Assembly: GCF_013409505.1 (NCBI RefSeq)
Contig: NZ_JACCBN010000001.1
Coordinates: 496,001-560,000, forward strand
DNA: 64,000 nucleotides
Origin: Actinomycetospora corticicola
GTDB taxonomy: Bacteria > Actinomycetota > Actinomycetes > Mycobacteriales > Pseudonocardiaceae
Direction: 5' to 3'
In this document: positions 54,259 to 63,557 of the stretch, piece after piece
Layout: each line of letters starts with the position of its first letter
Numbering within the stretch: the stretch's first letter is position 1
Position numbers and translations under genes: made by a program
The notes under the pieces: model-generated
What the model was told of the DNA's origin: nothing
Databases searched by the model: none
The model's input: the letters and a program-made list of their open reading frames with translations, nothing else

Positions 54259-55488
54259 TCACTGCTGCGGGCAGGCGGCACCCGTCGTCGGGATGCCGAG
54301 GCGGCTCGCCATCCACGGCAGCGACCGCTCGAACGCGGCCGAGAAGACGTCGAAGGTGTGGCCGCCGCCGGGCACGAGCACCGAGCAGGTGGTGATCCCG
54401 GCCCGCTGCGCGGCGGGGACGAGGGCGGCCTGGGCCTGCGCGGGAGCGGTGTCCGCGGTGCCGACCTCGAACCACCCTCCGAGGGCCGGGAACCGGGTCG
54501 AGCCGAGGATCGTGAGCGGCTCGTGGGCGTCGAAGGCGTCCTGTGACCCGCCGAAGAGCTGCGCGACCGTGTCGGCGGTCCCGGCGTTGGTGTCGCCGCT
54601 GCGCGGGCCCTCGAGGCCCGCGTAGTCGCCGAAGGTGTGGAAGTCGTTGGGGTGGCGCAGCGCGAGCATGACGGCGCACGACCCGCCCTCGGAGAGCCCG
54701 GCGATCGCCCACGCCGAGCCGGTCGGACGGGCCCGGAAGGTGGACAGGACGTAGTCCGGGACGTCCCGGGTCAGGTAGGTCTCGGCGTTGCCGGCCGGTC
54801 CGTCGACGCACTCGGTGTCGGCGGTGGTGGAGCCGTTGATGTCGGGCATGACCAGGATGGGGGAGACCCCGGCGTGGGCGGCCGCGAAGGCGTCGGCGAT
54901 CTTGTCGGCGCGCCCGCCGTCGATCCAGTCCTGCGGGGTGCCCGGGGTGCCGTGCAGCAGCATGATCACGGGCAGCTGCGGGCGGGGCCTCGCGAAGAAC
55001 GCCTGCGGCACGTAGATCATCGCCGGCCGCGCCGCGAAGCCGGAGGCGGTGGCGGGGATGGAGACCGGCGCGACGACGCCGGGGCCCGGGTCGGCGTCCT
55101 CGCGCAGCATCGTCTCGATGGTCACCTGGTCGCTGGGCGGCGCCCCGACCGCCTCGCCCAGGGTGCGGTAGTAGTCGAAGTGCAGGTTCACGGCGGCCGC
55201 CGACCCGAGCACGAGGGCGACGACGAGGGCGAGGACGGCGAGGACCCGCGTGACCCGTCGTCGGGACAGCAGCAGGGACACCAGGGCGACGAGCACGAGG
55301 GCGACGAGCAGGGCGCCGAACCAGGCGTCGGTCAGCTCGATCTCGAACACGACCCCGCCGGCCCTGACCACCGCGGACACGGCGAAGAGGATCGCGGCGG
55401 TCGCGAGGGCGAGCAGCGTGGCACGGAGGACGGGGCGGTCGTAGCGGGGCGCCTCGTGGCGCCCGTGCCCGTGCCCGTGCCCGCTCAT
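54259..55488 (-). CDS. Membrane-anchored esterase (alpha/beta hydrolase, esterase-D/mycolyltransferase-like)
   Basis: 409 aa from ATG 55488, overlapping the transporter stop (ATGA). Three N-terminal helices after a His-rich MSGHGHGHGRHE, then a catalytic domain with PVIMLLHGTPGTPQDWIDGG, MPDINGSTTADTECVDG, nucleophile GLSEGGSC, and C-terminal GGGHTFDVF (His). The fold is like antigen-85/esterase D and faces outside. In an operon with a lysyl-phosphatidylglycerol synthase, it could remove lysine from the lipid or act on another envelope ester; that is inference. Confidence 0.85.
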   Translation of the reverse strand: MSGHGHGHGRHEAPRYDRPVLRATLLALATAAILFAVSAVVRAGGVVFEIELTDAWFGALLVALVLVALVSLLLSRRRVTRVLAVLALVVALVLGSAAAVNLHFDYYRTLGEAVGAPPSDQVTIETMLREDADPGPGVVAPVSIPATASGFAARPAMIYVPQAFFARPRPQLPVIMLLHGTPGTPQDWIDGGRADKIADAFAAAHAGVSPILVMPDINGSTTADTECVDGPAGNAETYLTRDVPDYVLSTFRARPTGSAWAIAGLSEGGSCAVMLALRHPNDFHTFGDYAGLEGPRSGDTNAGTADTVAQLFGGSQDAFDAHEPLTILGSTRFPALGGWFEVGTADTAPAQAQAALVPAAQRAGITTCSVLVPGGGHTFDVFSAAFERSLPWMASRLGIPTTGAACPQQ

Positions 55489-56900
55489 GCGACCGGGGCG
55501 GGGGCGGTCGGCCGGATCCGGGCCCTCCGACGGTCGAGGGCCGCGACGACGAACGGCGGACACGACAGCACCACCACGGCGACCGCGAGCAGCGCGACGT
55601 AGACCGTCGTGCTGCCCGTCGTGAGCTGCGAGGGCGGGACGAACCCGAGGACGAACGAGAAGACGCAGCCGAGCAGTCCGATCCCGCCCGCGGCCCAGAC
55701 GCCGGGCAGGCCGCCCGGGATGCGGTAGGGCCGGGGGACGTCGGGCCGGGTGTAGCGCAGCCGGATCACGGCGGCGAACATCAGCCCGTACATGATCACC
55801 ACGATCTGCGCGGTGACTGCCGAGAGCATCCAGTAGGAGGTGCTCACGCTCGGCACGAGCAGGAACAGCAGGGCGAAGACGCTGCCCGCCACGCCCTGGA
55901 CCATGACGAGGGTGACGGGCACGTCGCGGGCGTTGGTGCGCCCGAGCCGACGGGGTGCGCTGCCCTCGCGGGCGACCGCGGCGACGCCCTCGGCGGGCCC
56001 GAGGATCCACGGCGTGAGGTGGGCGACGCCGCCGAAGGCGATGAGCAGGGCGAGCGGGGCCACCAGCCAGCCGACGCCGAGCGAGTCGAGGGCGCTGCGG
56101 AAGAGCTCCATCGTCCCGGAGACCAGGCTGAGCTCGGAGGCGGGCACGACGAAGGCCATGAACAGGGAGCCGACCACCGAGAAGACGATCGTGATCCCGA
56201 CGCACAGCAGGATCGCCCGCGGCACCACCCGGCCCGGGTCCTCCACGTGGCGGGCGTGGAAGCCCGCCATCTCCATGCCGGTGAACAGCAGGACGATGCC
56301 GGCGAGGAACGCGAGGTTGTCGATCTGGAGGTCGGGCACGAGCGCGCCGGCGGAGAACGGGATGGCCGACGGCCGCCCCTGCAGCAGGTAGGCCGCCCCG
56401 AGCACGACGACGAGCACCGCCGGGATGATCGAGCCCGCGACCGTGCCGATCGCACCGAGCCGCGCCGAGGCGCCCACGCCGCGCAGGCTCGCGAGGGTCG
56501 TCAGCCAGAAGATGGTGATCATGACGACGACGAGGAAGACCGTGTTCGTCGCCAGGGCCGGGTTGACGGCATAGGCCAGGCTCGCGGCGATGAAGGAGAG
56601 CACCGTCGGGAACCAGGCGACGTTCTCGGAGTAGTCGCACCAGACCGCGAGGAACCCGGTCCGCTCGCCGAAGGCCTCCTTCACCCAGGCGTACACCCCG
56701 CCGTCGCGGGGCCAGGCCGTGCCGAGCTCGGCGGCGGCCATCGCGATGGGGACGAGGAAGACGAGGATCGACAGGGCGAACAGCACCAGCATCGACCAGC
56801 CGTACTCGGCCATCACCGGCAGGTTGCGCGCGCTGACGATCGCCGCGACGTTGATCATCGCGAGGGCGAGGACGCCCAGCTTCGTGCCGCGCGCCGTCAT
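55485..56900 (-). CDS. APC-superfamily amino acid transporter
   Basis: 471 aa, ATG overlapping the upstream stop (ATGA). Twelve-helix APC pattern: LGVLALAMINVAAIVSARNLPVMAEYGWSML, helix 2 with AMAAAELGTAWPRDGGVYAWVKEAFGERTGF, FLAGIVLLFTGMEMAGFHARHVEDPGRVVPRAI, PYRIPGGLPGVW near the end. The GMEMAGFHA stretch fits glutamate:GABA-antiporter-like members. It may supply lysine for the LysRS-MprF protein next to it. Confidence 0.9.
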   Translation of the reverse strand: MTARGTKLGVLALAMINVAAIVSARNLPVMAEYGWSMLVLFALSILVFLVPIAMAAAELGTAWPRDGGVYAWVKEAFGERTGFLAVWCDYSENVAWFPTVLSFIAASLAYAVNPALATNTVFLVVVMITIFWLTTLASLRGVGASARLGAIGTVAGSIIPAVLVVVLGAAYLLQGRPSAIPFSAGALVPDLQIDNLAFLAGIVLLFTGMEMAGFHARHVEDPGRVVPRAILLCVGITIVFSVVGSLFMAFVVPASELSLVSGTMELFRSALDSLGVGWLVAPLALLIAFGGVAHLTPWILGPAEGVAAVAREGSAPRRLGRTNARDVPVTLVMVQGVAGSVFALLFLLVPSVSTSYWMLSAVTAQIVVIMYGLMFAAVIRLRYTRPDVPRPYRIPGGLPGVWAAGGIGLLGCVFSFVLGFVPPSQLTTGSTTVYVALLAVAVVVLSCPPFVVAALDRRRARIRPTAPAPVA

Positions 56901-57370
56901 CGGGCCCCCCGCGCGGTGAGCGCCGCGCTGATGCGGTCGGTCAGGTCGTCGTCGGCGAGGCCGGGGATCGAGACGACGAGGTCGTCGAAGGTGTGGACGA
57001 GCGTGCTGCCGCGGGGCCGCACCCGGACCTCCTCGGTCTGGGCCGCGGCGTCCCGGTCGCCGGCGGAGTCGAAGCGTTCGACCCCGATGCGGGCGACGGG
57101 CCCCGTGGTGCAGCCGGGCCGGCCGTCCGCGACGTCGAGCGTGACCGCCTCGACGGCGCTGGGGGCGGCAGCGGTCCGCCCGGTCCGGGCGCACACCGTG
57201 AGGCCCGCGGTCTCGAGCGCGCCGGTCGCGGCAGCCACACCGCCCCGGACGAAGGTCGCCCGCCCGCCGTCGATCCAGAGCACGATGATGAGCAGGACCG
57301 CGACGAGCGCGACGGCGACGACCGCGCCCGCCGCCCGCAGGGTCCCGCGCTCCGGGGCCGGGGCGCTCAC
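56897..57370 (-). CDS. 157-aa membrane-anchored protein of the lysyl-lipid operon
   Basis: GTG start overlaps the LysRS-MprF stop, and its stop overlaps the transporter ATG, so it is fixed as a coupled gene. One helix (AGAVVAVALVAVLLIIVLWIDGG) then an outer ~120-residue domain with two cysteines (LTVCARTGR, GRPGCTTGP) and VERFDSAGDRDAAAQ. No family recognised. Confidence 0.75.
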   Translation of the reverse strand: MSAPAPERGTLRAAGAVVAVALVAVLLIIVLWIDGGRATFVRGGVAAATGALETAGLTVCARTGRTAAAPSAVEAVTLDVADGRPGCTTGPVARIGVERFDSAGDRDAAAQTEEVRVRPRGSTLVHTFDDLVVSIPGLADDDLTDRISAALTARGAR

Positions 57371-60300
57371 GCCGGTCCCGACGACGGGGCCGACGGCGAC
57401 GGCGTCCCGCCGACCGCCGCCGGGACGAACAGCGGTCCGAGGCCGGGCAGGGCGAGGAACCCCTCTGCGCCGGCGTAGAGCAGGCCGACGCGGGGGAGGT
57501 CGGCCGCGTGGCGGTAGGCGAGCACCCGCGGCAGCCACTGCGGGTCGAACTTGGCGTTGAAGTCGTGCAGGGAGCGCACCTGGAAGAACGGGTTGAGCAC
57601 CCCGACCGCCTTCCGAGCCAGCCGCTGGGCCGGCGTGAACGGCACGTCCTCGTCGAAGAGGCGGCCCCACAGGGCGAAGTTCATGGACAGCCGCGTCACG
57701 CCGCGTGTGCCGAGGGCCTCGGCGCTCCGCGCGATGAGGAACTCGGTCATCCCGTTGGGCGCCGACGGGTCGTGGCGCATGAGGTCGAGCGTGTAGCCGA
57801 ACGTCGTGCCCGTCTGCGGCCCGCCGTAGGCCGGGACGAGGCGGAGGAACCCGCCCGGCACCCCGTGCTCGTCGAGGGCGACGCAGAGCAGGAAGTCCGG
57901 GTTCCGGCCGGCGCCCGCGACGTCCTGGGACAGGGCCATCGTGAACCCGCGCTCGGGGGCCTTGCCGCGCCACTGCTCGCTGATCGCGTTGAGCCCCGCG
58001 ACCAGCTCGGGCGAGGCGTTCGCCTCGGTGACGAGCTGGAACCGGTAGCTGCGCTCGACCCGCCGCACGGCGGCGCGGACGCTCTTGCGGGCGCGCCCCT
58101 CGAGGGTGAACGTCGTGCAGTCGAGGATCGCCTCGTCGCCGAGGTAGAAGCTCTTGAACCCGCGGGCGGCGAGCGCACCGGACCCGGTGACGGTCTCCTC
58201 GCGGGCGGCGAGGAACGCCGGGGTCCAGGCCCGCTCCTCGCACATCGCGAGGAACTCGTCGACGACGCGGGGGATCGAGGCCGGGTCGCCGATCGGGTCG
58301 CCGGAGGCGAGGGCGTACCCGCGCAGGTAGGTGTAGGCGATCATCGCGCGGCCGTCGGAGGCGAAGAAGAAGCTCTTGTCGTCGCGCAGTGCGAACGCCG
58401 CCAGGGTGTCCCAGCCGAACGTCGTCACGAGCGTCTGCGCGTGCGCCCACTCCTGCGGCGTGTGCGGGGAGCGCGACAGGAGCGGCCGGAAGACCAGGAT
58501 CAGCACGATGACGAGGCCCGCGATGCCGAGCGCGAGCAGGGTGTCGGGGAACCAGGCCGCGAACAGCGGGCGGGCGAACGTGTAGGGCCCGTCCAGGCCG
58601 ATCAGCCCGCCGACGATCGTCTCGAGTCCGCCGCCGAGGGTGAGCTCCGGCGTCATGCGACCCCGTTGGAAGGCCAGACCGACGAAGCCGAACAGCAGGA
58701 CGGCCCCGAGGTAGATCGGGACCACGCGGAGCAGTCGCAGCAACGACGGCGGGTCGGCGGGCGCGTGGAAGCTGCGCCGGTAGCGCGCCAGCAGGGCGAG
58801 CATGACGAGGCAGAGCAGCATGCCGACCTCGTGCGGTCCCTTGAGGACGTGCGCGAGGAGGCCGAGCCCGAACAGCCCGACGGCGACCCGCCAGGCGGCC
58901 TGCTTGTGCCGGGCCAGCTGGTCGGCGAGCAGGAGCAGGACGAGCCCGATCACCGCCGACATGACGTGGCCGGAGACGATCGCCCAGGGCGGGACGACGT
59001 CGACCGTGAGCTCGCCGAGCACCTGTCGGTGGATCCCCGGGAGCATCGAGAGCAGGTGCAGGACCCCGGCGACGGCGGTGATGCCGGCGACCACCCGCGG
59101 GGCGACGGCGGGGCGTGGTTCGCGGGGCTCGACGACGGGGTTCTCGACGGGCGGTGGCAGCACCATCGGGGTCGGGGGGAGCCCGGTCGGCGGCAGGACC
59201 GGACGGACGGCGCCCGTCGGGCCGGCACCGGGAGGCGGTGCGAACTCGGGGCGCAGCGTCGGGAAGAGCAGGACCTCGCGGATCGAGTCGACGCTCGCGA
59301 GCAGCATGACGAGGCGGTCGATGCCGATCCCGAGGCCGCCGGTGGGCGGCATGCCGTACTCGAGGGCGCGGACGTAGTCCTCGTCGATGTCGCCGGCCTC
59401 GGGGTCGCCGTTGCGCTTGGCCTCGGCCTCCTCGACGAACGCCGCCATCTGTTCGGCCGGGTCGTTCTGCTCGGAGTAGGCGTTGCAGAGCTCGAAGCCC
59501 GCCACGATCAGCTCGAACCGCTCGCTGTAGGCGGGGTCGTCGCGGTGCACGCGGGCCAGCGGCGACACCTCGCGCGGGTAGTCGAGGCAGAAGACGGGGC
59601 CGTCGACGTCGTGCTGGACGCGCTCGTCGTAGACCTCGGTCATGAGGCGGCCCGCGCCCCAGCCCTGCTCGTAGGCGATGCCGAGGCGGGTGAGGGCGGC
59701 CCGGGCCTCGTCGAGCGGCATCTCCGGGTGCATGACCTCGCCGGTCCTCTCGGCGATCATGTCCGCGAAGCGCTTCCGCGGCCACGGCGGCGTGAGGTCG
59801 ACGGTGCGGCCGAGGTAGTGCACCGTCAGGTCGGCGTCCGGACCGAGCGCGGCCCGCGCGGCCGCGACCACGAGCTTCTCGGTCAGGTCCATCATGTCGT
59901 GGTAGTCGGCGAACGCCTGGTAGGCCTCGAGCATCGTGAACTCGGGGTTGTGGCGGGTGTCGACGCCCTCGTTGCGGAACACCCGGCCGATCTCGAACAC
60001 GCGGCCCATCCCGCCGACGATGAGGCGCTTGAGATGCAGCTCGAGCGCGATCCGCAGGTACATGTCGAGGTCGAGCGCGTTGTGGTGGGTGACGAACGGG
60101 CGCGCCGACGCCCCGCCCTGGATGTTCTGGAGCACCGGCCCCTCGACCTCGGTGAAGCCCTCCTCGGCGAGCTGCTCCCGGATGGCGCGGACCGCCGCGT
60201 GCCGGATGCGGAAGATGTCGCGGGTGCGGGCGTTCACCGACAGGTCGACGTAGCGGCGCCGGTAGCGGGTCTGCACGTCGGTGAGCCCGCCGTGGCCGAG

Positions 60301-60678
60301 GGGGAGTGCACGCTTCGCGCGGGCCAGCAGGACGTACGCGGTGACGCGCACCGACAGCTCGCCCGCCCGGGTGGTCATCGCCGTGCCGGTGACGCCGATC
60401 CAGTCGCCGAGTGAGAGGGCGTCGATGTCGTGGTGGGCGTCGGCGCCGAGCTCGGCGGTGTCGAGCAGCAGCTGGACGGCGTCGGTCCCGTCGCGCAGGT
60501 CGGCGAAGGACAGCCCGCCGTGCCGGCGCCGGCCGACCAGGCGTCCGGCGACCCGCACGGTGACCCCGGTGTCGGTGTCGGGCGCGAGACCGTCGAACTC
60601 CGTCCTCAGGTCCCCGACCCCGCGGTCGATCGCGAACCGGTAGGGCAACACCTCGCCGCTGGTCACCGTCTCGCCCAT
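57367..60678 (-). CDS. lysX: Lysyl-tRNA synthetase fused to MprF-like lysyl-phosphatidylglycerol synthase, domains in reverse order to LysX
   Basis: 1103 aa from ATG 60678. Residues ~1-490 are a class II lysyl-tRNA synthetase: OB-fold (VRVAGRLVGRRRHGGLSFADLRDG), motif 1 (YRRRYVDL region), motif 2 (FRNEGVDTRHNPEFTMLEAYQAFADY), motif 3 (GGLGIGIDRLVMLL). A Pro linker (~515-550) follows, then about seven helices (~555-750), and a DUF2156 lysyltransferase domain (FGWDTLAAFALRDDKSFFF, YTYLRGYALASGDPIGDP, GGFLRLVPAYG). It charges tRNA with Lys and passes Lys to phosphatidylglycerol, lowering membrane charge and raising resistance to cationic peptides. In mycobacterial LysX the membrane part comes first; here it is last. 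First gene of a four-gene coupled operon. Confidence 0.92.
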   Translation of the reverse strand: MGETVTSGEVLPYRFAIDRGVGDLRTEFDGLAPDTDTGVTVRVAGRLVGRRRHGGLSFADLRDGTDAVQLLLDTAELGADAHHDIDALSLGDWIGVTGTAMTTRAGELSVRVTAYVLLARAKRALPLGHGGLTDVQTRYRRRYVDLSVNARTRDIFRIRHAAVRAIREQLAEEGFTEVEGPVLQNIQGGASARPFVTHHNALDLDMYLRIALELHLKRLIVGGMGRVFEIGRVFRNEGVDTRHNPEFTMLEAYQAFADYHDMMDLTEKLVVAAARAALGPDADLTVHYLGRTVDLTPPWPRKRFADMIAERTGEVMHPEMPLDEARAALTRLGIAYEQGWGAGRLMTEVYDERVQHDVDGPVFCLDYPREVSPLARVHRDDPAYSERFELIVAGFELCNAYSEQNDPAEQMAAFVEEAEAKRNGDPEAGDIDEDYVRALEYGMPPTGGLGIGIDRLVMLLASVDSIREVLLFPTLRPEFAPPPGAGPTGAVRPVLPPTGLPPTPMVLPPPVENPVVEPREPRPAVAPRVVAGITAVAGVLHLLSMLPGIHRQVLGELTVDVVPPWAIVSGHVMSAVIGLVLLLLADQLARHKQAAWRVAVGLFGLGLLAHVLKGPHEVGMLLCLVMLALLARYRRSFHAPADPPSLLRLLRVVPIYLGAVLLFGFVGLAFQRGRMTPELTLGGGLETIVGGLIGLDGPYTFARPLFAAWFPDTLLALGIAGLVIVLILVFRPLLSRSPHTPQEWAHAQTLVTTFGWDTLAAFALRDDKSFFFASDGRAMIAYTYLRGYALASGDPIGDPASIPRVVDEFLAMCEERAWTPAFLAAREETVTGSGALAARGFKSFYLGDEAILDCTTFTLEGRARKSVRAAVRRVERSYRFQLVTEANASPELVAGLNAISEQWRGKAPERGFTMALSQDVAGAGRNPDFLLCVALDEHGVPGGFLRLVPAYGGPQTGTTFGYTLDLMRHDPSAPNGMTEFLIARSAEALGTRGVTRLSMNFALWGRLFDEDVPFTPAQRLARKAVGVLNPFFQVRSLHDFNAKFDPQWLPRVLAYRHAADLPRVGLLYAGAEGFLALPGLGPLFVPAAVGGTPSPSAPSSGPA

Positions 60679-60753
60679 CGGCCGCCCACCCTCGCCTCGT
60701 TCACCACCGACCTGACCAGCACCCGTGAACGTAAATCGGACACGGCGGGGAAC

Positions 60754-60776
60754 ACCCTGGGGATTTCTCCTAGGGT
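60754..60776 (-). promoter_or_regulatory. Interrupted palindrome, candidate operator of the LysRS-MprF operon
   Basis: The + strand reads ACCCTGGGGA, then TTTCT, then CCTAGGGT; outer arms ACCCT(G/A)GG are symmetric. It begins 76 bp from the ATG of the LysRS-MprF gene, the same distance as the site before the sugar transferase. Confidence 0.65.
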
Positions 60777-60836
60777 GCGTCGTCCCGACGGCGGGTCGGG
60801 GGGCTCGTCGGCTCGGGGGTCCGGACCGCTGAGCGC

Positions 60837-60875
60837 GTCGGAGCATCCGAGTCGTCGTGACTCGGATGCTCCGAC
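60837..60875 (-). terminator. Perfect 17-bp stem-loop after the CcdA gene
   Basis: GTCGGAGCATCCGAGTC, 5-nt loop GTCGT, then the exact complement. It lies between the CcdA stop (60991) and the LysRS-MprF promoter, on the same transcribed strand. No U tract, as usual in this GC range. Confidence 0.75.
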
Positions 60876-60908
60876 GTCGAGTGCGCTCGGCTCGGACGGC
60901 AGCTCCAC

Positions 60909-60963
60909 GAGCGGACCCTCACGGGGAAGGCGGAGGCGGCCGGAGACCGATGAGGGTCCGCTC
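60909..60963. terminator. Second stem-loop in the same gap
   Basis: Perfect 13-bp arms GAGCGGACCCTCA (60909-60921) and TGAGGGTCCGCTC (60951-60963) around a 29-nt loop, 28 bp after the CcdA stop. Works with the hairpin at 60837 to insulate the two operons. Confidence 0.65.
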
Positions 60964-60990
60964 GCCCGGTCCCACCGCGCGGAGCGGACC

Positions 60991-61827
60991 TCAGCCCTCG
61001 CGTGACCCGTCGTCGGGAACGCGGAGCACGCGCCAGACGACGACCGCGACCGTCACCAGCGCGATCGCGCCCAGCACCACGAGGTCCGGGACACCGGCCC
61101 CGAGCGACACCGCCCCGTTCTCGGCCGCCGCCGAGGTCGCCGGGTCGGCGCCGACGAGCCCGGCCGTCCCGTCGAAGACGATGAACAGCACCCCGATGAC
61201 GATGAAGAGCACGCCCGAGATCGCGGACGTCGTGTGCAGCCGCAGGCGGCCGACCGAGAACTCCCGGCCCCGCAGCCACGCGCGTCGGCCCAGGTCGAAG
61301 CGCTGCCAGAGCAGGGCCAGCACGAACAGCGGGAGCGCCATCCCCACGGCGTAGACCGCGAGCAGCGCCGCTCCGCGGACCGCCTGTCCGCTCGCGGCCG
61401 CGACCGTGAGCACCGCGCCGAGGATCGGGCCGGAGCAGAAGCCGGCCAGGCCGTAGGCGGCGCCGAGCCCGAGCGTCGCGAGCCAGGTGCCGCGCCGCGC
61501 CATCCGCGACTGGAACCGGGCCGCCGCGCCGAACGCCCACCCGCCGCCGAGCACCTGCACCACGCCGAGCGCGATGATCACCGCGCCGGCCACCGTCACC
61601 ACCACCGAGCGGTACTGCGTCAGCACCCCCGCCAACGCCCCGGACCCGGCCCCGAGCGGGACGAGCACCGCCGCCAGCCCGAGCAGGAACACCCCGGTCC
61701 GCGCCACCAGTTCGGTCCGGCCGCTGAAGGCGTAGGCGAAGAACGACGGCAGCAGCAGCGCGCTGCACGGGCTGAGCAGCGCGAGGACCCCGCCGAGCAG
61801 GGCGGCGGCGTAGCCGAGGTCGGGCAC
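60991..61827 (-). CDS. ccdA: CcdA-family cytochrome c biogenesis / thiol-disulfide membrane protein
   Basis: 278 aa from GTG 61827. Six or seven helices with the CcdA cysteines: LLSPCSALLLPSFFAYAF in helix 1 and GLAGFCSGPILGAVL in helix 4, plus the Pro/Gly pattern of the family. It moves reducing power from cytoplasmic thioredoxin to the outside, here probably to the DsbA-like protein encoded just upstream (3-bp gap). Confidence 0.9.
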   Translation of the reverse strand: MPDLGYAAALLGGVLALLSPCSALLLPSFFAYAFSGRTELVARTGVFLLGLAAVLVPLGAGSGALAGVLTQYRSVVVTVAGAVIIALGVVQVLGGGWAFGAAARFQSRMARRGTWLATLGLGAAYGLAGFCSGPILGAVLTVAAASGQAVRGAALLAVYAVGMALPLFVLALLWQRFDLGRRAWLRGREFSVGRLRLHTTSAISGVLFIVIGVLFIVFDGTAGLVGADPATSAAAENGAVSLGAGVPDLVVLGAIALVTVAVVVWRVLRVPDDGSREG

Positions 61828-61829
61828 CG

Positions 61830-62540
61830 TCAGCGGGCGCGGGCCAGCGCGGCGTCGAGGGCCTGCTGGAAGGTCGGCAGGGGCTGGGCGCCGAAGATCA
61901 GCTGGTCGCCGATCACGAAGCTGGGCACGCCGCCGACGCCGAGCCGGGAACCGAGTGCCTGGTCGTCGGCCACGGCCTGCGCGATCGCCGGGTCGGCGAA
62001 GTCCTGCTGGAAGCGGGGGACGTCGAGCCCGAGCCGGGCGGCCAGCGCGGTCAGCGACGCCTCCGTGACGTCCCCGCGGTTCTCCGGCGCCTGGTCGGCG
62101 TAGAGCGCGGCGTGGAACGGCCAGAACTGCCCCTGGCGTCCCGCCGCCCGCGCGGCGCGCGCCTCGAGGACCGACTCCGGGCCGAGGTAGGCGAAGTCGT
62201 GCCACTCGATCCGGACCTGCCCGGAGTCGACGTACTGCCGGATCAGCGCCGGCTCCGTGGACGTCGCGTAGAGCCGGCAGAACGGGCACTGGAAGTCGCC
62301 CCACTCCGCGAGCACCACCGGCGCGTCCACCCGGCCCAGCGCCAGGGGATCGCCGTCCTGACGGCGGGGTACGTCCAGTCGGGCCTGCGCCACCGGGTCC
62401 GACGACGTCGGGCCCGCGACCGGCGTGCTCCGGGACGTCGTCACGGTGACGACGGCGAGGACCGCCAGCACCGCCAGGACGATCACGGCGCCGACCACCA
62501 GCCGGGTGCGGTTCGGGCGGCGCTCCTGCGTGTCGGTCAC
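61830..62540 (-). CDS. Membrane-anchored DsbA-family thiol-disulfide oxidoreductase
   Basis: 236 aa. N-terminal helix (LVVGAVIVLAVLAVLAVVTVTT), then a DsbA/thioredoxin-fold with active site GDFQCPFCRLYA (CPFC), helical insertion, and the cis-Pro loop VGGVPSFVIG. It catalyses disulfide exchange outside the membrane with CcdA as partner. The C-P-F-C pair suits either an oxidase or an isomerase-like role. Confidence 0.92.
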   Translation of the reverse strand: MTDTQERRPNRTRLVVGAVIVLAVLAVLAVVTVTTSRSTPVAGPTSSDPVAQARLDVPRRQDGDPLALGRVDAPVVLAEWGDFQCPFCRLYATSTEPALIRQYVDSGQVRIEWHDFAYLGPESVLEARAARAAGRQGQFWPFHAALYADQAPENRGDVTEASLTALAARLGLDVPRFQQDFADPAIAQAVADDQALGSRLGVGGVPSFVIGDQLIFGAQPLPTFQQALDAALARAR

Positions 62541-62591
62541 GGCAGGGGTGTACCCCGCCGGCTGCGGCCCACCCGGCGTCGCGCGGATCTC

Positions 62592-63557
62592 TCAGCGCCG
62601 CAGCGCCTCGCTGGGGGAGTGGCCGAAGGCGGCGCGGTACTCGACCGAGAAGCGTCCGGGATGGGCGAAGCCCCACTGCGCCGCGACGGACGCGACCGTG
62701 ACACCCGGCGTCGGGTCGGCCGCGACGAGGTCGCGGTGGGCCCCCTGCAGGCGCACCCGACGCAGGTAGGCCGTGGGGGAGGTGCCGCGGTGGCGTCGGA
62801 ACGCCGCCTGCAACCCGCGCACGCCCACCCCCGCGGCCTCCGCGATCCGGGTGATGTCGATGTCCTGCGCGGCGTGGGCGTCGATGAACTCGACGGCGCG
62901 GCGGACCGACGCGGGCTCGGCGTGCTCCGTCGGCCGGGACCCGTCGCGCTGGGTCGAGTTGGGGAACACCACGAGCGCGGCCGTCGCGAGCTGGCGCCGC
63001 ACCTCCGCGAGCAGCAGGCGCGGCGGGTCGACGTCGTCGGCGAGCACGGTGTCGTGGACGTGGGCGGTGAGCCCTGCCCAGTACCGGCCCAGGGCCGGGG
63101 TGAGCGGCTCGATGCCGGCGAAGGCCACCTCGTACGGCGCGAGCCCGCTGATCTCGGCACCCCGCCGGGCGACCTGCGCGGCGTCGATGGTCGTGAGCCG
63201 CAGGTCGACGTCGTTCCACCGCGTGGCGAAGCGCGTCCAGGTCGGTGTCAGCATCACGGGACCCGCGGTGGTGCGCCGGTCGCTGGTGATGACGAGCGGC
63301 GAGTCGGTCAGGGGTTGGCTGACGATGACGCGCGCGGTGGCGGGGGCGGACCCGCTGGAGAACCCGGCGGAGAAGGTCATCCGGTCGACGGCGAACGCCG
63401 CGGCGGACCTCGACGCGCGCTCGAACCGGAACGCCGAGACGTCGCCGTCCAGCCGCGGCTCGTGCTCGGTGTAGGCGGCCCGCATCGCCTCGAACGCCTC
63501 GTCGGGCTCGGTGGTGGACCACGAGTCGCGCCGCGCGCCGCTCGGCATCGCGCTCAC
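62592..63557 (-). CDS. AraC-family transcriptional regulator
   Basis: 321 aa. N-terminal sensor domain of the AraC-binding-like type, C-terminal double HTH: VRRAVEFIDAHAAQDIDITRIAEAAGVGVRGLQAAFRRHRGTSPTAYLRRVRLQGAHRDLVA and VASVAAQWGFAHPGRFSVEYRAAFGHSPSEALRR. Divergent from the VOC-type gene at 63671. Targets unknown. Confidence 0.92.
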   Translation of the reverse strand: MSAMPSGARRDSWSTTEPDEAFEAMRAAYTEHEPRLDGDVSAFRFERASRSAAAFAVDRMTFSAGFSSGSAPATARVIVSQPLTDSPLVITSDRRTTAGPVMLTPTWTRFATRWNDVDLRLTTIDAAQVARRGAEISGLAPYEVAFAGIEPLTPALGRYWAGLTAHVHDTVLADDVDPPRLLLAEVRRQLATAALVVFPNSTQRDGSRPTEHAEPASVRRAVEFIDAHAAQDIDITRIAEAAGVGVRGLQAAFRRHRGTSPTAYLRRVRLQGAHRDLVAADPTPGVTVASVAAQWGFAHPGRFSVEYRAAFGHSPSEALRR

